Shown in pieces: positions 32,092-46,562 of a DNA stretch of 64,000 bases. Location of the stretch: positions 1 through 64,000 of the forward strand of contig MCGO01000163.1 in assembly GCA_002104985.1 (NCBI GenBank), read 5' to 3'. Position 1 is the first letter of the stretch. Each line of letters begins with the position of its first letter. Made by a program: the position numbers and the translations under genes. This stretch comes from Rhizoclosmatium globosum (lineage: Eukaryota > Chytridiomycota > Chytridiomycetes > Chytridiales > Chytriomycetaceae). A model generated the notes under the pieces. The model did not search any database. It was not told the origin of the DNA and was given only the letters and a program-made list of their open reading frames with translations.

Positions 32092-33774
32092 ATGACATCT
32101 GCCTTATCAGCAAAGATACTATTACCACAGTCTGTTTCAAACATCTGTGCTTCTGCTTCAGCTTCAATTGTGAATGATCTTCCTCGTTCACTGAGTCCTG
32201 CCAGTTCATTGAGTGGCACTTCTCCACCAAAACTCACAGCTATATCCCCAACCACTCCTGTAGTGGCTACAAAACCTAAATGGTCTCGACAAATGGTGCG
32301 TATCCTTCCCTTTGAGTATATCCCACATTATACAAGACATGAAGTTGACAGCATCACTTAGAGTTTCCAAGTCCCAATGTACCGTGCAGCCTTAGAAGCC
32401 ACAAAAACATCTGTACGATATTCCCGATCCCTGCTCTCTCTGATCCCTACATCCGTCCCCGATTCCATCCAAGTAAATCACGTCAAACTGCCACGTCGAT
32501 CCGACATCCTTCTAGACGGCATGACTGCAGAACAAGCGCAAGGTGACGTTGATGCAGAATGGGTTGTCCACGGACCCGCCGTCAATGCCGAATGGAAACG
32601 GTTACGAGGGCTCAAGGTTTCCAAGCCAAAAGTGGGGCGACAGGATTGTCACCCCCATCCCCGACAGCAACTGTATCCTCTTCAGCATTGCCGAAACTAC
32701 TTCAAGAAACTATTGTTTTGTATTTCCATGGTGGCGCCTACTTTATGGGGTCACCGGCAACAACAAGGAACCTGACAACACTGTTTTCGGAGCACAGTGG
32801 TTGTAGAGTGCTTTCTGTTGGATACAGACTTGCGCCTGAGAACCCATACCCTATTCCTTTGTTTGATGCCATCTCGGCGTACCTGGCTTTAATTGACCCG
32901 CCGGCGGGAAGTGGTATGCCTCGTTACAAACCTGAACAAATCGTATTCGCTGGTGACTCTGCCGGTGGAGGGTTAGCCATTGCACTTGCCATCTGGATCA
33001 GAGACAACGGTGGAACCAAGTGGAAGAAACCCGCTGGAATCGTAGCTCTTGCCCCATGGGTAAGTTTTCACCCCTCTATCTCTCTCTCTCTTTCGTGAAT
33101 ACCCCATGTCTAATTCAACAAACCAGCTCGACCTAACACACTCACAACCCTCCTTCCACCTAAACACACTCGACTACATCCCCCCAACAGTCGCCGACCC
33201 CTCCCACATCACACCCCGCCGCTCCCACTACTACACAACCGACGACGCCCAAAACTCACACCCATACGTATCCCCCCTCTTCGCCTCCGACAACCCCCTC
33301 GACCCATCCACACACCTCCCACCAACCCTCATCCAACTCGGATCCCGCGAACGGCTACGCGACGAAGGCCTCATGTTCGCGGCGGACTCGTTTTCGGGGA
33401 GCCCCGTCCGTGTGGAGGTGTATCAGGACATGGTACATATCTTCCAGGCGTTTGCGGCGCGCGGGGAGGAGATTGCTGTTAAAGCTTTGAGTCGGGTTGG
33501 AGAGTTTATTCGGAATGTTGCGAGCACTTCGACGGCTGGTGAGGTTGAGGCGGAGGGGGAGGAGGAAGGAGTTGTTTCGCATCCTACGCGGAAGGGGTTC
33601 TTGTATGTGTCGGAGGGGAGTGTTACTGAGATTGGGAGGGATGGGGCGTTGGAGATTGTTGAGGAGGCGAGGGAGCAGCTGTTGAGTCAGAGTTTGGAGA
33701 AGGAGAGGGAGAAGAGTGGGAGAGGGTCTTTGAGTGAAGTGGAGGAGAAGATTCAAAGGGAGATGGAATTTTAG
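32092..33774 (+). CDS. HSL-type alpha/beta hydrolase (one frame break)
   Basis: Esterase/lipase of the hormone-sensitive lipase group (Abhydrolase_3). Exon 1 starts at 32092 with a Ser/Pro-rich leader. Later exons give YFHGGAYFMGSPAT (HGG oxyanion motif), VLSVGYRLAPENPYPIPLFD, IVFAGDSAGGGLA (nucleophile Ser in GDSAG), then after an intron at about 33061-33120 LIQLGSRERLRDEG (acid region) and VEVYQDMVHIFQAF (catalytic His). A charged coiled C-terminal extension of about 90 residues follows. The frame changes by one base at the GGGG run 32634-32637, just before the conserved core. Otherwise all three catalytic positions are kept. Substrate unknown; a lipid or other ester. Confidence 0.85.
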
Positions 33775-34422
33775 AGCGTCTCTTTTTCGTTTTATTTAAT
33801 TGGTGTGTGAAAAAGTAAATATTGGAATGACAGTGAAGATATATGGGTCAAACTATACAAAAGGACAGAATTGCTGATCTCACATCTGTATTCTGTCAAA
33901 ATCAAAAGAGCAGAATGTATCCTTGAATACTTCACTAAAATGTTTTTGCTTTATGAACTTATCGGCTTGATGTCAAGGTGGTCTTTCCTTGTCGAAACGG
34001 TTGAAAGACGATTCGAGAGGGGGAATGACAATGGAAAGAAACAGAACCATTGAAGTTGACTTCGAGGGCGCATATCATTCCAGGGCGTTCAAGATACCTG
34101 TCCTCAAGAATTTTTAATAAAGCAATGCTGTCAGTTTCTTGACTTTATACGCAATGAATGAATTGAAAGTTGGGCTAGTTGCCAAATGCTGGCATTTTTT
34201 TTGGTTGAATAATGCAATTGCAATAAAAGGAAGTTTGAGAAAATGGAGAAAAGGTAGATGTGAGGAGGCTGAAGACCGATAAGCTATCGCGGTATCTTGG
34301 TCTTTCGCTGTGGATGAGTCATCGCGAGCCGGAAACGCCCGAAGTCGGAATGCAGTGAGGGTTGAGGCCATGTGGTGCAACCTTCTCTGGAAATCAAATG
34401 AAAATCTTTTTTTGATTCGCGA
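33775..34422. other. Intergenic, no gene seen
   Basis: A 648-bp stretch holding the 3' region of the hydrolase gene and the 5' region of the kinase gene. Short ORFs here show no protein-like pattern. Nothing else recognised. Confidence 0.55.
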
Positions 34423-37286
34423 ATGCAGCGAAGCGATGGAAGCAGCTCACCACGGACACCACGCGCACCGCCAAAGTCTAAGACAAAGACAAAGAACAGT
34501 CTTGGTGGAATTGGATTAGACGGAAGCAGAAGCGGAGGCGGAAGAAGTGCAACTGGATCCGGGACTTTGATCGCGGCTTCTTCGGCCGTGTCAGCGCTGT
34601 CCCTCCGACTGTCGCGGCAACAACAGAGCGACAACCAACGCAGAGACAGAGAAGCTTCGGACTCGGACACACCGCGCCTGTCAAGGCCTTCCCAGCTCGA
34701 ATTGGATGTATCAACAACGAGCCTCGAAGACAACCTGGGCCGCCTCCTCAAACAAACTTCAACTTCAAACTCGCAATCGACGCCTAATTATAAGCCCAGT
34801 CTCGAATCGGAACGGGACGGCCCAACGGATGCCTTTCTCTCGCGAACACCCGCCGTTTCAATCCCCGCGGGCTCCTCCTTCCACAGGCATCACATTCACT
34901 CAACTTCACCACCTGCGAGCTCAGTAGACTCGTCGGAAGTGGGCTTTCAGATGGACCGCGGTGCCTCGGATCCAGCTCTGAGTCTGCTGCCGATATCGCT
35001 CGATGAACACAAAACCCCGTCAACTCAACTAGTAGAATTAGATACCCGTTCTTCAACTGACACAGCAAACGAGCTGCATCTTAGTATACCTTCTTCTTCC
35101 TATGTCGGGCGCAGTACTGTTCAGACTGAACCGAAGCCGCATCTTAGTATACCTTCTTCTTCCTATGTCGGGCGCAGTACTGTTCAGACTGAACCGAAGC
35201 CTCTGAGTTTTGATGCCTCAGTGTTTGGCCGTGGAATGTCTCTCATCAAACCCATTGCTTCATCAAACGGTCTTCAATAATATCACCAGAACTGCAAAAG
35301 GATCAAGATCAATCAGTGGCAACACCGAACCTGTCACTCTTTTCCCCCTCAGTTCCTTCCACGCAATACCATACCAACGACTCTGAGGCCCGGAATTCAA
35401 CTAATTCGATTGACTCTGAGTCAAATGATGACGACTATGACGATGATGAAGGACAAATGTTCACAACACATGTCTCGGTCAAAGTCCCACCACCCACAGC
35501 CAATACCACAGTCCAACCAACACCCCAGCGATCACCAGCATCAGGAACTTCACCATCTCGTATCATTACAAATCGCGATATCCGAAAAGTAACCACCACA
35601 GACGCAAAAGTAAACGCCTCAATAGGATCACCGCGTACAGGTCTTCGTCGAGACTCTCGAGGCAACTCGTCCTCTCCATTTCAAAGAACACCGTCATATG
35701 TTGGAATGTCCGATGTTGCTCGAAAACCGTCCTTCCCATCGTTAGGTCGAAGTTCAGTCACAGCCTCTCCATTCAGTACGGTGCAAGCCAACAACCAGTA
35801 TCCCATACCACCGCGTTCAACAACTCCAGGTGTAGATGTTGTCACACGTCCTCCAATCCGTAACGTCAGTTTCGGTGATGTTGCTTCACTTCAGCGTCAA
35901 TACCATTACCCAAGTTCACAAGACTCCTCTGGATTCATTCATCGTGCGTCGAGTCCGTTTCCAGGCGGATCGTCTTCTATCCTTGGAAGCAGTGTCGGCT
36001 CGTTTCGACGGAATTTGTCTGGAGTTGCAGTGAAACGAAAAGATTCTATCGTTAGTGCTTCGTCTGTGGGTGCACCGGGAAGTCTGGCGAGTAGCTATGT
36101 GATGCAAAGTCCTGCCATGAGTTATTTGAGTATGTTGGCGGAGAAGATGGCCGAGCCATGTAAGTTTCATTGTAATCTCTCGATTAAACAGTGAATCTAA
36201 GCCTCGCTTCACATTTCAAAACAGCTCGAGGCGTATATAACGACGGCGATCAAGTCGGAGACTGGGTCCTCGGCAAAGAAATCGGACACGGCTCCTTCTC
36301 CCGCGTCTTTGAAGCAACCCCAGCCGCCGAAAGCGAACTCGGCCAAGCTCTACCAACCTCCACAAAAGTCCGCTGTCAAAATCGTTGCGAAATCCATCCC
36401 GGACTCAGAAGCAGACAGCGCCCTCCTCGCATCCCGACAAGCCTCCTTCGCCTCCCTCACCAGCCTCATTGCAACCCCCGGCGCAATGTCCAGCCCGGTT
36501 TCCTCATCAACAACAACAACAGAACTTGGGAAAGCAGACCAAGACGACGTTCGACGACTCCTCGACCACGAAATCGCCATCTGGGCGAGCCTGGAACACC
36601 CACACCTCCTCGGCATGATCCAAATGATGGACGTTGACGACGCGGTCTTCATTGTCTCTGAACTCGCGGAAGGCGGGAACCTTCTTGACTACGTGTCAAA
36701 GTACGGACGGTTGAAGGAACACGTTGCTCGGAGCGTTATTGCGCAGGTTGTTGACGCGCTTGTCTACCTGCATACGATTATTCGGGTTGTGCATCGGGAT
36801 GTTAAGTTGGATAATGTTCTTGTGATGGAGAAGGTTGAGGTTGTGAGGACGGGGGAGGAGTGGGTTCCTACGGTGAAGCTTGCGGATTTCGGGCTTTCGG
36901 AGAGGTTGGAACGGGGGAGTGGGGAGGCGGGGAGTCCTTGTGGTGCGGGTAGGGAGGATGGGTATTGTGTTGGGTCGTTGCATTATTGTGCGCCGGAAGA
37001 GGTACGGGCTGTTGGGTCGCCTTCGCCTGCAGCTGATGTGTGGAGTTTGGGGTGTGTTTTGTATACCGTGTTGTGTGGGGCTTTGCCTTTCAATGATGAC
37101 TATTTGCCAAGGTTGCAAATGGCCATTATGAAAGGAGAGTATGACGAAGGGCGACTAGAGAGGTGTGGGGTGAGTGAAGTTGGGAGGAAGCTTGTTCGGG
37201 AGATGCTAGAGGTGGATGTTGAAAAGCGATTGACTATACAGCAAGTATGGAGTCATCCATTCTTTAAAGATGTAGATACTTTGTGA
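34423..37286 (+). CDS. Ser/Thr protein kinase with long disordered N-terminus (two frame breaks)
   Basis: The first ATG is at 34423. About 580 residues of Ser/Thr/Pro-rich, probably disordered sequence precede the catalytic domain, which begins after an intron at about 36162-36224. Kinase motifs: IGHGSFSRVFEA (Gly loop), SAVKIVAKS (VAIK Lys), a long insert, HEIAIWASLEHPHL, IVSELAEGGNLLDYV, VVHRDVKLDNVLV (HRD loop), LADFGLSE (DFG), SLHYCAPEEV (APE), ADVWSLGCVLYTVLCG and WSHPFFK. It resembles CAMK-group kinases. The frame must shift once at an AAA run (35265-35267) and again at an AAAA run (36364-36367), both within otherwise coherent protein. Regulation is probably through the phospho-rich N-terminus. 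Substrates unknown. Confidence 0.82.
35077..35202 (+). repeat. 63-bp in-frame tandem duplication
   Basis: Two adjacent 63-bp copies (35077-35139 and 35140-35202) in the kinase N-terminal region, identical except for the last codon base. Each encodes 21 residues beginning HLSIPSSSYVGRS. Recent slippage or a duplicated linear motif. Confidence 0.95.
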
Positions 37287-37375
37287 CTAATTTGAGATAA
37301 TACGCAATAATTGAATTTCATTGGCTCATTCATTTCAATTTGAAAATTCCCCACATATTCTGCAACTGCCAAAAT

Positions 37376-40290
<2,915 letters not shown>

Positions 40291-40467
40291 TCACTTTGGC
40301 AAAGATCCTGGCACCAACAACACACACGCGTTTAAGTTGGAATACGGTCTGGATTTAATGCATGACGATCTTTGTGTGTGTTTTATTTTGAACTTTGGAG
40401 ATACAGGTACAAGGAAGTGATTTGCAAGATCGCCATTTGAAACCCAGCCCCTTTCGTTACTGCAAGG

Positions 40468-42777
40468 ATGAGGGGTGGTCTCAATGTTCCAGATTACATG
40501 AAGCGATATGTGATTCTGGTTATATCAGTATTCTGTATGATTGGAGCCGGCTCGGTTTTTGCATTCTCAGTGGTTGCAAGTCAACTTCAAACACAGTTCA
40601 ACTATTCTTCGGGTGACTTAAACGTCGTTTCCGGTGTCGGATTTGCAGCACTGTACCTTGTAAGTCCACTGAGTTGTTTGCAGGTATTCCTCATACACAC
40701 ATTGCACTCCAGCCATTCTTATTTATTGGGCCATTCTATGACATTGCTGGGCCGCGATGGACTCTTTTACTTGCAATTGTAACATATTCTGGAGGCTACT
40801 TGCTGTTATGGGCTGCGTATATTGGGAAAATTGCAGGATCGGTTTTGGCCGTTTCAGTTTACTATTTCATTGTCGGAATCGGTTCTACCGCAGCGTATAT
40901 GGCCGTAATCGGGGTCAATGTTGGAAATTTTACTCCTAAAGCGGCAGGAAAGGTGTGAAGTGCACGTTCATCGCAGCTATACTAACAAGTGGTGATAGGT
41001 TACTGGTTTCTTACACTTATTTTACGCTATCGCCGGAAGTATATATAGTTCAATATTTAGCACGTATTATTTCACTGATGTTCCCGGATATATTGTCTTC
41101 TTGGCCTACTCGGTGGGCCTAACTGCGTTATTGAGTGTGGTTACACTCTTCCAAGTTCCACTGGATGAGGAAAAGAAAGTTTGCGCAACGGAAGAACAGA
41201 CACCAATAACAGTAATTACTGTGGCGCCAAAAAACTCCGATCGCATAGCTACAATTGGTTCACCACTTGAAGAATCAGTAAATACATTCTCAGCTACTTC
41301 GATTTCTCCGATTTCGAAAAAGCCAAACTATCGAGACATGTCACCTTTGATCCACTCAAATCACAATTCAGTTAGATCTCTAAGAAACGCAACCTTGAGC
41401 CCAGAATCAAAACAACGCCCTTCTGGTTCCACAACAAACAAACGAGCACAAAACGGACGCCTCATGGCGAAAAACGATAAAAAGCATTCAAATCTCTCTC
41501 AAGTATTCTCTGTTGACTCCTTAATCGATGATAACATCATAATCGAATCCATGACAGCATTGGACATCAAGGAAGAGGAAGACAGAAAGAAAGTCAAATT
41601 CCAAGAAACCCAAGCCGTACATAAAAAACGCGGATCCTTAGATCCAAACAAAGCCCGAATCAGTCGCCCCACCACCAGCGAAAGCAAATACCGTACGGGC
41701 GGCTCAACACAAATCCTATTTGGATCCCTCCAATGGCTCTACGACGACCCAAAAAGCAAAAAAGGAACCATCGATGGAAAAATACACCCAGTCTCTGGAA
41801 AACAAACAACCAACGCGAACGCTTCAAAATCAAGTGTCTCGTTCCTTGCTAATAGTAAACGCACAGATTCACTTCGACCTCATTTGCCTGGCTGTCATAA
41901 CGCTGAAACTGTTAGCACTATGACATCATTGAAGAAGGCTGTAGCTGGAACGGCTGATGGAGAGGACAGCAATGATACATTGATGAACCCAGAAATGACT
42001 TCTGCGTGGGATATTCTCAAATCCCCTGTTTTCTGGCTATATGCTTGTACATGTATTTTCCAGCAAGGTACCGTGTATATGACAAATGTGGGGACGATTC
42101 TGTTGTCGACATATGGTCAGACCTACACAACTTCTCAAGTAGACAATATGACTTTGACGCATGTTACATTTATGTCAATGTTCCAGGCGGGGGCTATGTT
42201 TGGGTTTGGTGTGTTGAGTGATTTCTTGGAATCACTCAAGGTTGTGTGGTTGGATCGAACTGCCTTGATGTTCATCTCGCAGATTGTATTGTTGTTTCCT
42301 GTAGTTGCGCTGAGTACAACTGATAGTAGTGCTAGTACGTTGTTATTTTGTTCCATTTGCACGGGACTTGGGTTTGGTGCGAGTAGCTGTCTGCTACCAA
42401 TTTTGACCCAGGATTTCTTCGGGCTTCAGTTCTTTGTGAGTGTTTTCCGCGTGTTATCAACAATATTAATTAATTTTTTGCGGCAACAGGGAACAGCTGT
42501 CGGATTCGCCATGACTGGTGTTCCAATTGGGATCCTTGTGTGTAATTCTGTATTTGGAGCTATGAACGACCAACAAATGAGGGCACAAGGATCTGCAAGC
42601 GCGTGTTATGGAACCGTGTGCTACCAAAAATCATTTCAAATATTTGCAGGTATTCAGGTTGTAGCTGTTGCGACCTCTCTTGGGCTTTTAATTTTGAGAC
42701 TTCGTCAGAGGTATGCCCATTTGGAGGAGCACAAGAAAAGTACATCTATGTTAGCAGGTCTGAATGGAACTGCTTAA
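40468..42777 (+). CDS. Nodulin-like MFS transporter, copy 1
   Basis: About 12 predicted membrane helices in two halves. The first half has FCMIGAGSVFAFSVVASQLQ, FNYSSGDLNVVSGVGFAALY, then after an intron FIGPFYDIAGPRWTLLLAI (the nodulin-like 'YD..GPR' loop) and GSTAAYMAVIGVNVGNF. A very long hydrophilic central loop of about 300 residues (41160-41990) is Ser/Lys-rich. The second half has AWDILKSPVFWLYACTCIFQ, FGFGVLSDFLESLKVVWLDR, LLFCSICTGLGFGASSCLLP and, after another intron, GFAMTGVPIGILVCNSVFG. Four short introns keep the frame. This resembles nodulin-like/monocarboxylate-type MFS proteins. Substrate unknown. Start at 40468 or the ATG at 40498. Confidence 0.82.
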
Positions 42778-42868
42778 AATAAAGATCAAATGAATGCCGA
42801 TGTATCACTATTTCATTGTCGTTTCAACAAGGATTTACATTCAACTCACCCATTTCCCATAACCTGTC

Positions 42869-45156
42869 ATGATGGAAATCTGGCTCCCCATCTCAGATAC
42901 ACTGAAACGATACTTGATACTATGGCTTTCTGTCTTCTGTATGGTCGGGGCAGGCTCGGTGTTTGCCTTCTCAGTGGTGGCAAGTCAGCTGCAAACACAG
43001 TTCAACTATTCTTCGGGTGACTTAAATGTTGTCTCTGGAGTTGGATTCGCGGCTCTTTATTTGGTATTTTCGTGGTTGAACTCTGAAATGTACTGATTTC
43101 TGACCAGCCCTTTTTGTTTATTGGACCTTTTTATGACATTGCTGGTCCGCAATGGACTCTCGTACTTGCCATAATTACTTATTCTGGAGGATATCTACTC
43201 CTATGGGGTGCGTATGTAGAGCGAATATCAGCAAGCGTGTTTGCAGTTTCCGTGTACTACTTTTTTGTTGGAATTGGGTCTACAGCAGCATACATGGCTG
43301 TGATCGGAGTGAACGTCGGCAATTTTGCTCCGAAATCAGCCGGGACAGTACGTTTCTCGTTTTATGTCGCCTTGTTGAATGATGTGGTTAGGTTACCGGT
43401 TTTCTGCACTTCTTTTATGCTGTTGCGGGAAGCATATATAGCGGAGTGTATCGCAGTTTTACGAATGTTCCGGGATATATTATATTCTTGGCTACATCAG
43501 TCGGTGTTACAGCCTTCGCAAGCATTTTTATCCTCTTTCAAGTCCCAATCAAGGACGAAGCGAAGACGGTGCCGAACGAAAATGAGAATAAGACTGCACG
43601 CTCACTCATTGATGAAATAGGGAGTTCTGAGAAAGTGGTGGAGAATGGTTTTCAAAGTGATGAGAATGTAATGTCTGCAACGTCAGTCACAAAGGCGGCG
43701 GCCACCGAACTACCAAATTATCTCGAAATGCCTGCACTGATACATTCCGACCAGAACTCTCTCACATCAATTCAAAAAACGATTCGACGGAAGGACACAA
43801 AACTCCCTCGAAATACACTCGTTGCACCTCTTCCACCCCTTCCACCCCTGAATGAAATTGACACGACAACAGACCAATTCACCCACACTAAAGCAAAGAA
43901 AAATCGGAAAAGTTCGCATCTCGTTCAAATTCAAATAGACACTCCTATAATAGATGAAAGAAGGCAAGTCAAATCAAAACGTGAATCCATGGACACAAAC
44001 CTCACTAGCAATCGGCAATCAATAGCTACCGGCTCGAAACGTGAATCCGTCAACTGCCTTTCAGACAAATCCCTGCCATGGGTCTACAACGACATCAAGT
44101 CTCCGCCAAGAACAAGCAAAGTTCGCGGATCCGATGAAAAGACTTTGTCTATCGACATTGGAACATTGAAATTGAAACCAACTGTCTGGATCCGTGATAT
44201 GAAACGCACGCAATCAATTCGACCGCATATGCCTGGAGGTTACAACGCAGAAATCCTACGTACAATTGCGACGATCAAGAGCAGAAACACACAAAGGAGT
44301 AAAGAAGTCGGCAACGAAAGTGAGGAGACTTTGGGGAATCACGAGTCGATTGGTTTGGATGAACATGAACTTACATCTGCGTGGGATATTCTTAAATCAC
44401 CTGTGTTTTGGTTCTACGCGTGCACGTGTATATTTCAGCAAGGGACTGTGTATATGACGAACGTGGGGACGATTTTGATGAGTGCTTATGGAGGTATTGG
44501 AGGAAAGAGTGGTGCCGACATTGATAGTATGATTTTGATGCATGTTATGTACATGTCAATGTTTCAGGCGAGTGGTATGTTTGGGTTTGGTGTGTTGAGT
44601 GATTTCTTGGAATCACTCAAGATTGTGTGGTTGGATCGGACAGTGTTGATGGTTATTTCGCAGATTGTGTTGTTGTTTCCTGTGGTTGCGTTGAGTACGA
44701 GTGATACTAGTGCGAGTACGCTATTATTTTGCTCTATTTGTACGGGTCTTGGATTTGGAGGAAGCAACTGCCTGTTACCTGTTCTGACGCAAGATTTCTT
44801 TGGGTTGCACTTCTTTGTAAGTGTAGAATATGCTTCATTCCTCCATTTGCTGAATCCTAACGTGCAATCTCTATCAGGGAACAGCTGTTGGATTCGCCAT
44901 GACCGGTGTACCAGTTGGAATTCTCATCTGCAATTCGGTGTTTGGAGTCTTGAATGACCAGCAAATGCGGACACAGGGATCTGCAATCGCGTGCTATGGA
45001 GCGGCATGTTATCAGAAGTCATTTCAAATCTTCACAGGAATTCAGGTTGTAGCTGTTGCAACGTCTCTAGGGTTATTAATTTTGAGACTGCGACAACGGT
45101 ACGCGCATTTAGAGGAGCATAAGCAAAGTCTTTCGAGTCTTCCAATCGCGGAATAA
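42869..45156 (+). CDS. Nodulin-like MFS transporter, copy 2
   Basis: Tandem paralogue of the preceding gene, same strand, 91 bp after its stop. It begins MMEIWLPISDTLKRYLILW and keeps SVFAFSVVASQLQTQFNYSS identical to copy 1, then after introns (about 43063-43108 and 43349-43392) FIGPFYDIAGPQWTLVLAII, GSIYSGVY and VPGYIIFLATSVGV. The central hydrophilic loop (43540-44370) has diverged strongly in sequence but not in length. The C-terminal half (AWDILKSPVFWFYACTCIFQ, FGFGVLSDFLESLKIVWLDR) is again very close, and the last intron (about 44818-44878) sits at the same position. Divergence concentrated in the cytosolic loop suggests different regulation more than different transport. Confidence 0.82.
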
Positions 45157-45233
45157 AATAAACACTAATGTATTTACTATGCATACTAATCTCCTTTCTT
45201 TTTTCTTTTGTTCAAGAAACGATCAACCAAACA

Positions 45234-46550
45234 ATGTCAATGGGAGACAGCACCAACACCACCCAACCAGAAGCAGCACCACCACCGATCCGCGCCCTTG
45301 AATTCTTTTGCGGCATCGGCGGACTCCACTACGGCCTCCAACTCAGCCAAACGCCTCTCTCAGACCAAGTCCAAACACCGCCAACCAACGGCAACAACTC
45401 AATCAAAGTCGTGGCCGCATTCGACATCAACCACGTCACAAACAACGTCTACAAACACAACTTTGGAAACCCGCCAATCCAAACAGCAATCGAAAAACTG
45501 TCGCCAAAAGACCTCGACAAGTACAACGCAAACACGTGGCTGCTCTCGCCTCCCTGCCAGCCTTTTACGCGCGGTGGAAAGAAGCTGGATGACTTGGACG
45601 CCCGCTCAAAGGGCCTCCTGCATCTCATTGGCGTCTTGCCCAAACTGGAACGCCCGCCAAAGTGGATCTTGCTCGAAAATGTGCTCAACTTTGAGGTGTC
45701 GAGGAGCAGGGATTTGTTGGTGCGGTGTTTGGAAGGGATGGGGTATGAATTTGAGGAGTGGTTGTTGAGTCCGTTGCAGTTTGGTATTCCGAATGATCGA
45801 AAACGGTATTATTTGACGGCTCGGAGGAGAGAGTCTGGTGCGTCCGAGAGTAGTGAGAAGGAATTGAAGAAAGACACGGAGACGACAAAGGAGGAAACTG
45901 AAAAAGGTGACAACGAGGAAGATGACGCGACAATTGACAAAGAGAAGGAAGAGGCTCCTCCTTTGGACTTGAAGACAGAGTGGGATTTTCCTGTGCCAGT
46001 CACACGAGAACTCTCGCATTATCTCGACCCAGGACTGAAGGGCAAGATTGGAGGATCGACGCCCCACATGCCATCATCAGATAAATCAGCTGCTGCAAGG
46101 ATACCAAAAGACGCGGATGCCTGCAATGACGTGGAAGCACTCAAGATTCCCGAAGCATTTGTCAAGAAACGCAAGTTTATTTCGGACGGATACGTGGTGG
46201 GTCCAGCGGAAAAGAAGTCAGCATGTTTCACAAAAGCGTATGGACATCACGGCATTGGAGCTGGGTCTTTCCTAATGACAAAAGGGTTTGATGTGGAGAA
46301 GGGCAGTGAAATGCCGGAGGAAGCGGTTGAGACTTATGGGTTACGATTTTTCAGTCCAACTGAAGTTGCGCGATTGCATGGGTTCCCAGTTCCAGACACA
46401 GTCGATAGAACGCTATTGGAACAAGATGGGTTCAGGACATTCACGTTCCCACAGGAGACAACGCTTATTCAGCGGTACCGAGTTCTTGGAAATTCATTGA
46501 ATGTTGTTGTTGTAGGAGAACTACTTCGACGAAGAGTGTTTTGTGAATAA
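45234..46550 (+). CDS. TRDMT1: Dnmt2/TRDMT1-type tRNA cytosine-5 methyltransferase
   Basis: Single exon, 438 aa. Methyltransferase motif I is [14 protein letters not shown], motif IV is [15 protein letters not shown] (catalytic Cys in PPCQPF), motif VI is [10 protein letters not shown], and motif VIII is [12 protein letters not shown]. The Dnmt2-specific CFT signature is present as [17 protein letters not shown], and motif X is [14 protein letters not shown]. Family members methylate C38 of tRNA-Asp and a few others rather than DNA. Between motif VIII and the target-recognition part there is an acidic, Glu/Lys-rich insert of about 60 residues (45840-45960). An ATG at 45168 in frame would add a hydrophobic leader and is less likely. 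The Aurora kinase ATG is only 12 bp after the stop. Confidence 0.92.
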   Translation: MSMGDSTNTTQPEAAPPPIRALEFFCGIGGLHYGLQLSQTPLSDQVQTPPTNGNNSIKVVAAFDINHVTNNVYKHNFGNPPIQTAIEKLSPKDLDKYNANTWLLSPPCQPFTRGGKKLDDLDARSKGLLHLIGVLPKLERPPKWILLENVLNFEVSRSRDLLVRCLEGMGYEFEEWLLSPLQFGIPNDRKRYYLTARRRESGASESSEKELKKDTETTKEETEKGDNEEDDATIDKEKEEAPPLDLKTEWDFPVPVTRELSHYLDPGLKGKIGGSTPHMPSSDKSAAARIPKDADACNDVEALKIPEAFVKKRKFISDGYVVGPAEKKSACFTKAYGHHGIGAGSFLMTKGFDVEKGSEMPEEAVETYGLRFFSPTEVARLHGFPVPDTVDRTLLEQDGFRTFTFPQETTLIQRYRVLGNSLNVVVVGELLRRRVFCE

Positions 46551-46562
46551 AACGAGTGTTGG

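Noticed and set aside
32250..33100. Short intron of about 28 nt to explain the hydrolase frame change
   Set aside because: Shorter than any other intron in the window; a one-base change at the GGGG run gives a continuous reading.
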